Assembly: GCF_002575655.3 (NCBI RefSeq)
Contig: NC_053040.3
Location: 152,397,148-152,461,147 of the forward strand
Direction: 5' to 3'
Source: Aegilops tauschii subsp. strangulata
Lineage: Eukaryota; Streptophyta; Magnoliopsida; Poales; Poaceae
DNA length: 64,000 nucleotides
This document shows, in pieces, positions 18,938-31,497 of this stretch. The position numbers and the translations under genes were made by a program. The number at the start of each line of letters is the position of its first letter. Position 1 is the first letter of the stretch. Under the pieces are notes generated by a model. The model saw nothing but the letters and a program-made list of their open reading frames with translations, was not told the DNA's origin and made no database searches.

Positions 18938-21900
18938 TCAGGCTGTAGAATCTGATGGAGCAGCACGATCTCCACCTTTTTTCTGCCGTTGCTCTTGAAC
19001 AACGAAGCGAATGTCTGATAGTCTGGTTTCAAAACCATTCATATCTTGATGACATTTCTCAACCACTATCTTGTTTCCGAAACAACGTCCATTAGGGATT
19101 GGACTTGTATCTGGAGCACAGATATATCACTCTGTCTAGCAGGAAGATTTTGTTCAGTAGGCGATTTGGACGAGGTTACCTTGACAACCAACCTAGAATT
19201 ACGCAAGAAGGTGCTTTTTGCACTGTTAGTGGAGAGATACTGACGCACTGCAGCAAGAGGTGACATTGTTCCTGTAGTAGCCTTGTCACCTTCAGGTGGT
19301 TGTGGCTGTTCAATCATTTGTTCCATAGCTACCTGAAAGTTTGAACTTGTAGATTAGTGTACCAGATAAGTTACTAATGAGACAAAAACAAACAAAGTAG
19401 GTTAAACGTTTATACATAACTTATTTTGGTGAACTACTGTAATACATTAGCATGTATTGTAGTGCCAACTACATAATAAAATCACTTTCGGAACATATGT
19501 CCATGTAGCATGCTTACTGTATTGTCTATTTCCTCACATTCATTGACATCTAAGGATAAAGAGACATGGTTTAAAGTAGGATGAACATAGTATGACATCA
19601 TTCATATCATGGGCAAACAGATATAAAACAAACATGCTATTTTATCATTGTGTGCGCACGTGAACATAACAACTAGATTACAGATCAAGACCAAAAGAAT
19701 ATCCTTCATCTCTTTTAAACCATGTAAGGTGAAATGATACGTTAAGACAACTGTGAATAAAAGTGAACAGAGTAACTGACATTGGCTGCAAACCAAGTAG
19801 TTAAATGAACACATCACAGTACCAATCAGTTCAAGGTAGGAAGAGTAAGGACTTACAACAGCGGCTTGAACTGGTGTGCTCATGCCCTTCATCTTGCTGG
19901 TGTGGCAATCCTTGAAGATTTGCACTATATTCGGTTCAGGTTCTTCTTGGTCCACACGGGCTTTCCTCTGTATTTGGAACAAGTCAATATAGATACGATA
20001 ATATGGCACAAAAAAAGAAGTAGCAGCTATTTACAAGAGCCTCGCAGTGTGCAATATAGCTACGAGATCCTGTTGTCTGTTGGAATTTCACTTTAGAACG
20101 GTTGGTTTTGTTCTTCAAACAGTTAGCCTAGAAGAACATACACTTGTAAGGCACATACATAAATACAAGTTCAATATGTGGTCTGATCAAATACATATAG
20201 CCTACCTGATACTTTGGATCAGACCAGTGTTTAATGAGGGCTGTCCAGCCTTCATCTGTAATATATTCCACTGGAGATGTTTGGGCGATTTCATTGTTAG
20301 CCTTGCCTTCAAAGTGAGATTTTCTAAGGTGGTACCGTACTGTCGCAGAGCAGACTGAAAAACATGAGTGCATGCTTGTTTAGTTGCATCATCTTTCGGA
20401 TCCAACTTGAACCTCATCTGTTGAAAAAAGAATGTGAGTCTTATTAGGAGGAAGCTAGAAAGTATGGGACAGAGCAATACAATATTACAATTGCGATGAA
20501 TAACATTACTTACGGATAAATGGTCAAGGAAGGTGTTAAACTGGGTATTGTCTTTCTCATTCCTGTACTGGATCCACGTTGGGAGGATACGTGCATGACA
20601 CCTAACGGCAACGGCTGCCTCTGCTACTAACTTGGCTGACTCTGTAGCATCACGTGGCCTTTTTAAACCTGCCTCAAAATGGATCTCCATTCTTCCTCCT
20701 TTAGATTTTGTTAATCTGTCAAGCATTATCCCTGATGTCTGTTTCTGCTTGCGCCGTGGTGCTAGTTCAACAATGAATATGGAAAGTGTTAGTGTACATC
20801 CAACTGTGAGAGTACATATAAAGGAGCATGCAACTGCAACTTGACTCGGTCAGGTACCGTCTTGGTGTTGATGCTCATGAGGTTCATCTGATCTTGCCAA
20901 GTCCTATTGTGTCAGCACTGTTTCGGAAGTAGTGTTAGGTGTGAAGGCAGCTTGGGAACTGGCCAGTTCCGGAGCAAACGAACGAGTAACTGGTTGAGAT
21001 GCTGGTACAGTTGAAGCGGTTGCTGCAGCTGGTGGAGCAGGTCATACTGTGTTTGTAGATTTAGCTGGTAGACTTGGACCTTCTACTGCACTATAAGTAC
21101 CAGCAGAATCTCGACGGCAGAACCTTTTCCGTTTCACCCGACGAGTAACAGCACTCCCTACTATATTATTTTCCTTGCTCTTTTTTGACTTTGCCATGTC
21201 AAGCTGTACCCACAACACAAAAGAATAAAATCACTCTTCAGAACTCATTGGTGCATGATACAGACAAGCAATACTTTGATGTAAGACAACCGTATGAGGA
21301 TGGAATATGTAAGAAAAACAGGACGGCATGACATATTCACAGCTACGATGTGCAAACTAAGCAGAAGGATTTTCAAGAAAATAGAAGTAATGCAAGCTAG
21401 ACACCATATGAAAGATGCAACCAATATTACTCTGCCAAGTTAAAAGTGTCTTTTCATAAGTGGCAATTCAAAAAATTAGAAGCAGTACAACGTAGAAATC
21501 AATGCAAGATGCAACCACTGTCAAACTGCCATGTTAAAAGCGTCCAATCATGAGTGACTGATGCGGGATACACAACAGCAGTACTTTGATGTAAGAACAT
21601 GGTATGATAGATAGATGCAGTGTATTCTAGACACAGAAAGCCATGTCATATGCACATGTATAACGTATAAACTCAGCAGGTGCAATTTAATCAAAATAGA
21701 AGAAATACAGGCTAGACAACATATGCAACATGAAACCAATTATCACACTGTCAACTTAGAGCAAGCAGCTGCGATGGTGGAGTACGGGAGATGAACTCAT
21801 CATGTAGACTTGGGACTTCAACTTCATTAGCAGTAGCAGTGGCAAATCTAGAGAGTCTCTGTTTGCGTCGGTGCGGAGGACCACCAACATCCCCTAACTT

Positions 21901-24900
21901 ACTCTTTTCCTTCCTATTTTCTGATATAGGCTTATGAAGTCAAAACCACAAGAAGATGAATAAAATTAGCTCTGCATAACTGGTTGATGCATGATACAGA
22001 CGAACACTACTTTGATGTAAGGCAAGCGCAGGATAGGAGGATGGAATATATACAAAAAAGACAGCGTTTCATATTCACACGTACGATAGGAGGATGGAAT
22101 ATGTATGAAAAAACAGTAAGCGGAAGGCATTTCAACAAAATTAGAAGAAATGAAAGCTAGGCACCATATGAACATGCAACCAATATCACTCTATCAGGTA
22201 CAAAGTGTCTCGTCGTAAGTGCCATTTCAAGAAATTAGAAGCAGTACAAGCTAGAAGACAATGCAAGATGCAACCTATATCACAGTCCCAAGTTAAATGT
22301 GTCTTATGGGTAAGTGATCGTTGCAGGTATAAGTTGTAAGCTACGCAGATGCAATTCAACATAATCAGAAGCAATACAAACTAGACATCATACGGAAAAC
22401 GCAACCACGTATAACAGTTCCAAGTAAGAGCAAGCACCTGTGATGGTGGAGTAGGGGAGATGTGCTCATCATGTACACGCATGTTCTAGAAACAGGAACA
22501 CGTGTCATATTCACAGGCATTATGTGTAAAGTAAGCAGATGCAATTCAAGTTAGATGCAATAAAAGCTAGACATCATACGCAACATGCAACCACATATAA
22601 TAGTGTCAAGTTAGAGCAAGCACCTGTGATGGTGGAGTAGGGGAGATGTGCTCATCATCTACACAACTACGTTGACTGTCCAGCCTTGTGTTGTCTTGCG
22701 AATCTTGTTGGGAGGATGGCGGAGTAGAATCTGTAGAGACCCCCTGTTTGAGTTGCTCCGAAGGACCACCACCATCCACTGTCGGACTAATTTCGTTCAG
22801 CTGTAATGATTTTGCATTGTGAAGTCAAACCGATAAGAAAAAGGAATAAAATTTCGCTCTTCAGAACTCATTCATGCATGATACTGACGAACACTACTCG
22901 GATGAAAGGCAAACACATGATGCGAGGATGGAATATGTATGAAAAACAGGATGGTGTGACATATTCACACCTATGATGTGGTAACTAAGCAGAAGGCATT
23001 TCAACAAATTAGAAGCACTACAAGCTAGACACCATATGAAAGATGCAACCAATATCACTCTGCCAAGTTCAAACTATATGGCGTTTCAACAAATTAGAAG
23101 CAGTACATGCTAGAAATCATATGCAAGACACAACCAATATCACAGTGGCGACTTAAAGGTGCCTTATCATAAGTGACTGATGCGGGATATGCAAGAATAG
23201 TAGTCTGATGTAGAAACAGGAACACATGTCATATTCACAGGCTTTATGTGTAAAGTAAGCAGATGCAATTCAACAAAGCTAGAAGCAATACAAGCTAGAC
23301 ATCATACGCAACATGCAACCACATATAATAGTGCCAAGTTAGAGCAAGCACCTGTGATGGTGGAGTAGGGGGGATGTGCTCATCATCTACATAGCTACGT
23401 TGACTGTCTAGCCTTGTGTTGTCTTGTGAATCTTGTTGGGAGGATGGCGGAGTAGAATCTGTAGAGAACCTCCGTTTCAGTTGCTCGGAAGGACCACCAT
23501 CATCCAATTCCTTGCCAATTTCCTTCAGCTTTATTGATTTTGCATTGTGAGGTCATACCGACAAGAAAAAGGAATATCATTCGCTCTTCAGAACTCATTC
23601 ATGCATGATACTGACGAACACTACTCTGATGAAAGGCAAAGTCATGATACGAGGATGGAATATGTACAAAAAATGGACGGCTTGACATATTCACACCTAT
23701 GATGTGGTAACTAAGCAGAAGGCACTTCAACAAGTTAGAAACACTGCAAGACACCATATGGAAGGTGCAATCAATATCACTCTGCCAAGTTAAAACTGTC
23801 TTGTCATAGGTGGCGTTCATCAAACTAGAAGCAATAAATGCTAGAAATCATATTCAAGACGCAAACCAATATCACACTGCCAACTTAAAGGTGTCCCATC
23901 ATAAGTGACTGATGCAGGATACACAAGAAGAGTAGTTTCATGTAAGAACATGGTGTGATAGACAGATATAGTATGTACCAAAAACAGGAAAGCGTGTCAT
24001 ATTCACATGTATCATGTGTAAGCTAAGCAGATGCAGTTTACACTAATTAGGAGCAATACGAGCTAGACACCATATGCAACATGCAACCAGATATCACACT
24101 GCCAAGTTAGAGCAAGCACCTTGGATGGTGGAGTAGGGGAGCGGAGACTTGGACCTTGTAATGCACTATCAGTACAAGGAGAATCGGTACAGATGCTCCG
24201 TTTACGTTGCTGCAGAGGACCACCATCATCGCCTTCCTTACTCTTTTCCTTCCTCTTTCTTGATTTTGCCTTGTCAAGTCAAACCCACAAGAAAAAGGAA
24301 TAAAATTTGCTCTTCAGAACTCATTGATGCATGATACTGACGAACACTACTTTCATGTAAGGCAGCCGCATGATAGGAGGATGGAATATGTATGAAAAAC
24401 AGGACGGCGTGACATATTGACATGTATGATGTATAAAGTGTAAACTAAGCACAAGGTGCTTGAACTTGTTAGAATCGATGCAAGCTAGAAACCATATGAA
24501 AGATGAAATCAATATCACTCTGCCAAATTAAAAGGGTGCCCTAACAAATGTATTTGACCAAATTAGAAGCAATACATGGCAACAGGCTAGAAATAATATG
24601 CAATATGCAACGAATAAAGGTGACTCATCGTAAGTGATTGATGCAGGATACAGAAGAGAGGTAGTTTCATGTAAGAACAAGGTTAACACATAGATGTAGT
24701 GTGTACCAAAAATAGGAAGGCATGTCATATTCACAGGTATAGTGTGTAAACTAAGCAGATGCAATTTACACTAATTAGAAGCATTACAAGCTAGACACCG
24801 TACGCAACATGCAACCACATATCACACTGCGAAGTTAGAGCAAGCACCTGTGATGGTGGTGTAGGGGAAGTGCGGTCTTCCGGTACAGAGCTACGTTCAA

Positions 24901-26767
24901 TATCTTCACTTAGGCTTGCTGTTTCTTGAGAATCACGTGGAGAGGATGAAATTGCATTCTTTATAAGAGTATTGCATCTCATATTAACCCACACGCGTGA
25001 CTGTCTCATCATAAGCGATAGACGCATGATACACAAGAACAGTAGTTTGATGTAAGAACATGGTGTGATAGGCAGATGTAGTATGTACCAAAAACAGGAA
25101 GGCGTGTCATATTCACATGTATAATGTGTAAGCTAAGGAGATGCAATTTAACAAATTTGGAGCATTGATGAGGGATACACAAGAGAAGTAGTTTGATGTA
25201 AGAACATGGTTAATAGAAAGACGTAGTATGTACCAAAAACAGGAAGGCATGTCATATTCACAGGTATAATGTGTTAACTAAGCAGATGCAATTTACCCTA
25301 ATTAGAAGCATTACAAGGTAGACACCATATGCAACATGCAACCACATATCACACTGCCAAGTAAGAGCAAGCACTTGCGATGGTGGTGTGGGGGAATTGC
25401 GGTGATCAACTAGAGAGCTACGTTGACTATCTTCATTTAGCCTTGCTGTTTCTTGAGAATCATGCATGTGGGGAGGATGACACTACACTCTTTAAATGAG
25501 TAGGGCGTCTCACAGTAACCCACTCGGGTGACTGTCTCATCATAAGTGATTGACGAGGGATACAAAAGAGCATTAGTTTCATATACAAACATGGTTAATA
25601 GACATATGTAGTATGTATCAAAAACAGGAAGGCATGTCATTATCAAAGGTATAATGTGTAAAGTAAGCAGATGCAATTTAACCAAATTGGAAGCAATACA
25701 AGCTAGACACCATATTCAACATGCAACCGCATTTGACAGCGCGAAGTTAAAGCAAGCACCTGGGATGGTTGTGCGTGGCAATTGAGATCATCAACTGCAG
25801 AGCTACGTTTACTGTCTCCAACTGCTGACACTGCACCCATTAGAGCGCTGAAACGCTTAGTGCTTATCTTCGAATTACACTGGAGCGACTTCTGTCTTTT
25901 CTTTTCTGCATTCATCAACACTGCGTCAGAGTCTGAAATACCCATGCATAAAAAAACAATAGTGTGAGTATGGGTGAAGTGTGTGCACAATTAGTACAGT
26001 GTAAAGGTAGCAGATAGCAGGTCGGTGAGAAATAAATGATGGGAGACATATGATAGCTCCACAACATGCATGGCACACTAAATTACTACAGGATTCTATG
26101 AAAATAACAGTCGACTGAAAGCAAATAGGTCCGTCCATTTTTTCTGCACCGTCCGATGTACAAAGAACGGGCAGATCGCCTTCATCTACCTCCAGCCAGT
26201 CAGTGTTGACGATCTTCCTCGAAACGCCAGCGACCACCGGCCCAGTATTCCTCCCCTGCCTGCGCCCTCCCCTTGACCTCACCGCACCGCCGTGCTTGGC
26301 ACCGCCCCCGGCCATACATTCAAGCCCCGCCGACCTCCAGATCGGGCGCAAGAAGCTCATGCGCCCCACACCCCTATGATAGACACCGATGCGCTGCTTC
26401 CCCGGGGAACAGGCGGACTAGGTGCTCCGCGCGCCTAAGCGGGTGCTGCTTCTTTTAATTGCGGTTCGACTGACCCTGAATTGAAATCCAGGCAGGCTAT
26501 TGACCTCTAGCAAAGGTGAAATAGTAAAAGGGAGGAAACCTTGTGCATTTAGTATCACGAAGAAGATGCAGTAAGAAGTGGTCAACTAGTTTCTTTCATG
26601 GGATGAATACGGTGTGAGCGGAGACGTAAGATTTGCACGAATAAGGGAAGAGGAGTACCTCTTTCTGCTGGCAGTGTTGTGTCCTCCTTCTGTTTTTCCG
26701 ACGATCTTCTTGTTGTTCGCCGGAAACCAAAAGTTGTGGAGGACGGTGCAGCCTTGGACGAACCCAT
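18938..26767 (-). pseudogene. tnpA-like: TnpA-like transposase gene (Ptta/En-Spm type), multi-exon, degenerate
   Basis: The start is taken at 26767 (MGSSKAAPSSTTFGF), with a splice donor at 26658. A chain of exons follows to a stop at 18938. Recognisable core exons on the minus strand: about 20726-20516 (MEIHFEAGLKRP, ARILPTWIQYRNE), about 20420-20210 (YHLRKSHFEGKANNEIAQ, EGWTALIKHWSDPKYQ), about 20130-20036 (KTNRSKVKFQQTTGSRSYIA), about 19974-19858 (VQIFKDCHTSKMKGMSTPVQ), and a last part with AAVRQYLSTNSAKSTFLRN and a coiled-coil-like tail. These match the Transposase_24/Ptta pattern. TnpA binds subterminal repeats of CACTA elements in the nucleus. Apparent one-base shifts near 20350 and 19080 break the frame. 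The middle of the gene is a tandem array of related exons (21770-25936). Exact exon borders are approximate. Confidence 0.65.
21770..25936 (-). repeat. Tandemly amplified exon-intron units in the TnpA-like gene
   Basis: Eight related units, each with an exon on the minus strand ending PTPPSQ (or near) directly before the donor CAG|GTGCTTGCTC. The exon ends lie near 25760, 25373, 24847, 24119, 23351, 22629, 22430 and 21768. Longer exons share a Lys/Arg-rich block (AKSRKRKEKSKE), DDGGP, STDS and DSQ-R-L-QRS. Introns between units are also similar to one another (ATGTAAGAACATGG, ACTAAGCAGATGCAATTTA, GCATGTCATATTCACA). The unit nearest 22430 is reduced to the exon end, and in the last unit the donor reads CAG|CT. 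Confidence 0.75.
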
Positions 26768-28620
26768 GGCCAAGTTGTTGAGTGTGTTGTGGTGGCCGTC
26801 TGTCGGCGGCGGGGAAGCAGATCCGAGGCGGCGAACGACGGCGTAGCGGGAACAGCTCCGGTGCGGTGGACGGTTGCGACAGTGGAGCCGCAACAGTGAG
26901 GCGCAGAACGGCATGGTCGGAGTGGTTCTGGTACGGCGCATGTCGGCGTCGGCGTCGTGGAGGCAGCTCTGCCTCGGCTTCAGCTGCTAAGTCCTTGAGG
27001 GCGTTGCCGTTGCGGTTGCGTTGGACGACGATGTCGGGGTACCGGCTCCGGCGTGATGGAGGAGGGCGGCGGTGGATTGGCCGCTATGGGGTGGAGGACG
27101 GAGGAGGCCGGGGTTTCGCGGCTGGTGGAGAGGGCGTTTTCGCGCCCATGGAGTATGAATGGGGAAATGGAGGGAGGCAGGGAACTAAGGGGGAACAATG
27201 TTCCGGTTTGAGATGCGCTTGTTTGAAATTTGGGGAAAGTTACAAACTTTGCCCCCATCTAAAATTTCGGACATATTGCGGGTTGGGGGTAGGACAGTCA
27301 TGTCAGGTGTCCCAAATGTGGGCGGGATAGATTTAGGCCGAGCGCATGGGTAGACGCCCACGGCGTATGAATGCTTCTCGGAGGCGGTTGAGACCGGCGT
27401 CTTGGTGAAGTTACAAACCTACCCCGGTTTAGACCTTTGGACATCGGGCCGATAGGCTACACGGGCCAGAGTCAGGACAGTAATTTCCTACCACCAAAAC
27501 ATTAGTCTCGCGCGGTTTCGGGTGACCAGAGGCCTATTTGGCGCTTCGTTCAATATTTGGGAGCAGAAGCATTAACGTTTTTGGTTCTCTTGAATTGAAC
27601 TTTCAGGATTTGTCGAACTTCACAAATCTTTACTCTTGAAAATCCTAAAGCTACGATTATTTTGGAATGGAGGGGATACATTTGAATATACATTGTACAT
27701 GAGTATATATTAAAAAATATGCAACTTACCTCAGTTCATGCATGGTTCCAGATATAATCTCCTTGGTTGCAAAAAAAAAAAAGATATGCGTATGAATATA
27801 TATAGCATGTTCAAACTCACAACAAAGATTGATGCCCCCTTTTACATCTGATTTACAAATGCCATTATCTCGGGTTCAAATAGATGAATGCACTTCCTAT
27901 GAATTTGAATCTTCGAACCCCCTTTGTTGAATTCGACATGTATTCTATTTCATAGCTAGCAATTTGGAATGTATCCATGCAAGTGACAAATGTATAAAGT
28001 GCTTCACACTAACAACATGGAGTGCACTAATTAATGTTTATATATGAATTGCAAAAGCATCCATTGCCTGTATTTCAAACCGCTCTCAGTCTATGGATCG
28101 ATAATATGAAATAAACACATGCACATGCTGGAATTCAATAGAGTATGGGTGTCTGATAGACCAATTTTTGTCCATACGCAATTTGCAAAATTCATGATCT
28201 CATCCAAAAATAATAATGCCATTTATATTTTAATTTAATGCGTAGAACCTCCTTTTACACGTAGATGCACTATGCCTCGCCCCGTTCTCACAAACGCGTT
28301 ATATATATCTCTATCTAATGCATAAGTGCACACACTTTATATGCATCGGCATTTCTCTTCCACACATGCTCACAATCTCTCTCAGGGTGTCGGGGTGTCT
28401 CACGCACATGCTCTCTCTCTTTCTGACTACTATGTACCACTCTTTTCACTAATCTCAGTTGGAAAACACTATTTCTCTCACATGCATATATACACATGCA
28501 CGGTCTCTACTAGCCCTCTATACGCACATATATGTGCCTACGTGTCTCCCGCACGCACATTATCTTTAGGCCTCTCTCGCACACATTGCCCCCCCGACAC
28601 ACCTCTCTCTTAGTAGTTGG
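26768..28620. other. CACTA spacer upstream of the TnpA-like gene
   Basis: 26768-27340 is GC-rich, probably the 5' leader and promoter side of the TnpA-like gene. 27340-28300 is AT-rich without a gene. 28340-28600 has CT- and CA-rich low-complexity sequence (CTCTCTCTCT, CACACATGC). Confidence 0.5.
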
Positions 28621-29960
28621 CAGATATGATTTCATCAGATCATTCGGTAGGATATCCCTGGCTGTTAGGCTGGATGGTAATACGAGGCAAAGTTTTACCC
28701 TAGTTCGGATCGGACCCTTGCAGTTGAAGAAAGAGCCTACTCCTGGTACTGTATATTAGTGATAGGGGTGTGTACAAAGTACACGTGAATACCAGGCATT
28801 GTGCGTGTGTGTATACTATCGACGAACTAGCACCCAAGCTTGTATAACATACTAAGGGCCTAGGGTTACAAATCATATATAGTCGGCTTATCACCAGTGG
28901 GGATAGAGTCCTCCGCGACTCTGGTAGCTTCGTGTTGTACGCCGAGTCCTCCACATGGGTCTTCGTATAACACGTCTCGGTCCAACCTATATGTGGCGCA
29001 GGATGGAACCGACCCATGAGTCTTCATGTTGACCCACCACAACTAGAAATGATGTGCCCACCACACCACACACACAATCGGCCTCTAAGAAAATAAGCAT
29101 ATACAATAGTACAACGGTATCTAGCTCACGATACGTCTCCATATTTTGTTGATGGCATTGACGGACTTTGCATTTGATGCGTGCTCCGTATTTTGTTGAT
29201 GACACTTACGGTCATTGTATTTGAAGCGAAAGCACGATATGGTCACTGGACTTCAGAATAAGGTCATCACGGTCACCACATACATTTTGTCGTGCTAACC
29301 AACATGTGGTTGGATGGTTAGAGGACAGTGGTTTCTCGAGCCCACCAAGGTTAAAGTCCCGGTGCTCGCATTTATCTTGTGTTAATTTCAGTATTTTCTG
29401 GCGATGTACGTTCAGTGGGAGGAGACGTTCCACTCGACTACAAGGCACCTATGGTGACTTCGTAAAATCTCAAGATCATATATGCTGGCCCACTCTCTCG
29501 AAGGTGCTCATAGGGGTAGGGTTCGCATGTGTGCGCTTATAGCGGTGAGTGCTTGCGCGTATATATGAGCCCTTGCGTCTGTACCGTGTTAAACAAATAC
29601 ATATCATGATTATACGGTCACTGGCTCACCCGTACAACTCCGTATTTTGTTGATGACACAATCAATTGACCAGGCAAACGTTCCACGCGGCGCAACTAGT
29701 GTTGCACCATCAGGGCGCGTAACCGTGGGGCCCACCTGTCAGCCCGTATATGAAAGAAAGAAATGGTAGTTTGAGTCTGTACTGTGTTAATAAAATAGGA
29801 GTACATTTTAGGGTGATCATACGGTCACTGGCTCACCATACAGCTCCGTAATTTGTTGATAACACGATCAATTGACCAGTCAAACGGTCCACATTCAGCA
29901 GAGCACATTACCATAGGGCCCACCCGTCAGCGCGTATATGAAGGACAGAAATGGTAATAA
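28621..29960. repeat. LTR-like remnant and direct repeats inside the CACTA
   Basis: 28670-29010 resembles the TACGAGGCAAAGTTTTACCC type of antisense LTR sequence common in grasses, with no pair found. From about 29120 the phrase CTCCGTATTTTGTTGATGACAC recurs four times. Blocks near 29610-29775 and 29817-29955 are direct repeats (CGGTCACTGGCTCACC ... ATCAATTGACCAG ... CCCACCTGTCAGC). No gene is supported. Confidence 0.45.
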
Positions 29961-30310
29961 ATTAGTGCTCGGTGGGTATTCGAAGTCGTCAGACCTCTGG
30001 TTGGCAGTCACCGGCGGTTGGGGGGCGTTCATTGGGCGGTGGGGTGGGGATCCCTGGAGAAAAAGCTCGGCGGGGGGGGGGGGGGGGGGGGTGGGGCTAG
30101 AGGGATGGCCGGTGCGGCGGCGGACCGGCAGTGGGGAGTGGTTTCGGGGAGGGTGGGCCGGTCGCGGGCGGCGGGGGCTGGCGGTTCGGCCGGTGGTGGC
30201 TGGCGGCTCAGGGGGGGTGGAGTTTGATGATAAACTGGAGGCCCTTGATTTCGTATCCAACGGCTGGAAAATCTAATGACCAGAGATGAAAAAGTCAGTC
30301 GACTGACGTG
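29961..30310. other. GC-rich stretch with a poly-G tract
   Basis: Gly/Pro-coding low-complexity sequence on both strands, with a run of about 21 G near 30070-30091. I see no credible gene; open frames here are composition artefacts. Confidence 0.5.
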
Positions 30311-30545
30311 TAGCCTCACCCGCACGTACACATGCACGCACGCAAGACACGCACGCATGTAGGCGTGCAACACTGACACGTACACACGCACGCATGCTGG
30401 CGTGCAACACTGACACGTACACATGCACTCACGAACACACGCACGTACGCACCCATGCATGCAACACTGAAACGTACCCTTGCGCACACGCAACACTCGC
30501 ACGCCTCCATGCACACAACACATGACGCAAGACACACGCTCAACC
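30310..30545. repeat. Minisatellite rich in CACGCA/ACGTACAC
   Basis: Degenerate tandem units of about 45 bp containing GCAACACTGACACGTACAC (near 30367, 30405 and 30460), embedded in ACGC/ACAC low-complexity sequence. Confidence 0.7.
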
Positions 30546-31143
30546 TATACGTGCATGCACCCTTTGTTAAGGACATGGATTGTTACGGGTATTAATCAAT
30601 CTTATCTGTGATTAGCAGAACATTGATGTTTGCAGCGGTCTTTATGAATCACAACGTATTGAACGGGCTATCAACATAGTAGGCTTATCTACATGAAAAA
30701 GATGACGTCACACTCAATGAACAATCGTCGGTTTATGAAATGCCCGCTTCTGACCGCCCTGGCCCACCAAAGGTTCCTTTCCTGTGCGCTGCCTGCGTTG
30801 GGTCACTGACATGCAGGCCATGCACCCAAAGAGCCCACACGTCAGTGGAAGAACGGCGCGGTGTCCTAGGTCAGAGTCGAGGGCGCCACTCACAGCACGC
30901 CCGGCTGAACACGCCTCTGTGCCGCATTCAAACGCCTCCATGAAACCCGCCCATGTGGAGGCCGAGAAACCCACTCTGGACACACGTCCGTTCATGACCG
31001 GGCCGGTGTTAAACGCAATGCTGGCCGAGCTCCTCCCGTCCGCCGTCTATTTAATCTCCTATTTAAACGAGGCCAAACGCCGGCCAAGAATCGCACACCT
31101 CCGCCGCTCCCCTATCTCCTCCACCATTTTGTCCACTCTTACA

Positions 31144-31497
31144 ATGGCTTACGAAGAGTAGTTATTCCGCATCCAAGCCGGCTGGGTAGCCCGCCGGACA
31201 CGAGCTATGCAGTTCGCTGATCCACCTCCCTCCCCTCGCCCGACGGAGCCAGTTGCCTCCCCAAGCCGGCGCGCGGTTCAGCAACTCGCCGCTCCAGGCC
31301 AGCTCGACGAGGAGCGGCGCACGGGTGTCGTTGCTACCGTCCATGCCGCCGCCTCGTACCGCGTCTCCCGTTTCTGTGGCCGAGACTCCCATGCCGGCGG
31401 CCGTGCCATGCAAGCAGCGACAGAAGCCGGGTGCGCGGAGAGCGACGAGTCGGTGGCTAGTGCCTCCGCGTCCGCCGCCATCATCGAGGAGAAGTAG
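31144..31497 (+). pseudogene. Captured gene fragment, unknown function
   Basis: A promoter-like stretch (CTATTTAATCTCCTATTTAAACG, about 31047-31070) precedes the ATG at 31144 (MAYEE), which hits a TAG after five codons. The same frame then runs without a stop to 31497 (LFRIQAGWVARRTRAMQFAD, then Pro/Ser/Ala-rich, ending ASAAIIEEK). The single early stop, the TATA-like context and the GC-rich coding bias suggest a cellular gene 5' part carried by the CACTA. I do not recognise the family. Downstream sequence to about 31900 is GC-rich but broken. Confidence 0.4.

Noticed and set aside
29895..30276. Proline- or glycine-rich protein around the poly-G tract
   Set aside because: Overlapping open frames on both strands come from GC-rich low complexity; there is no start context, domain or splice logic.
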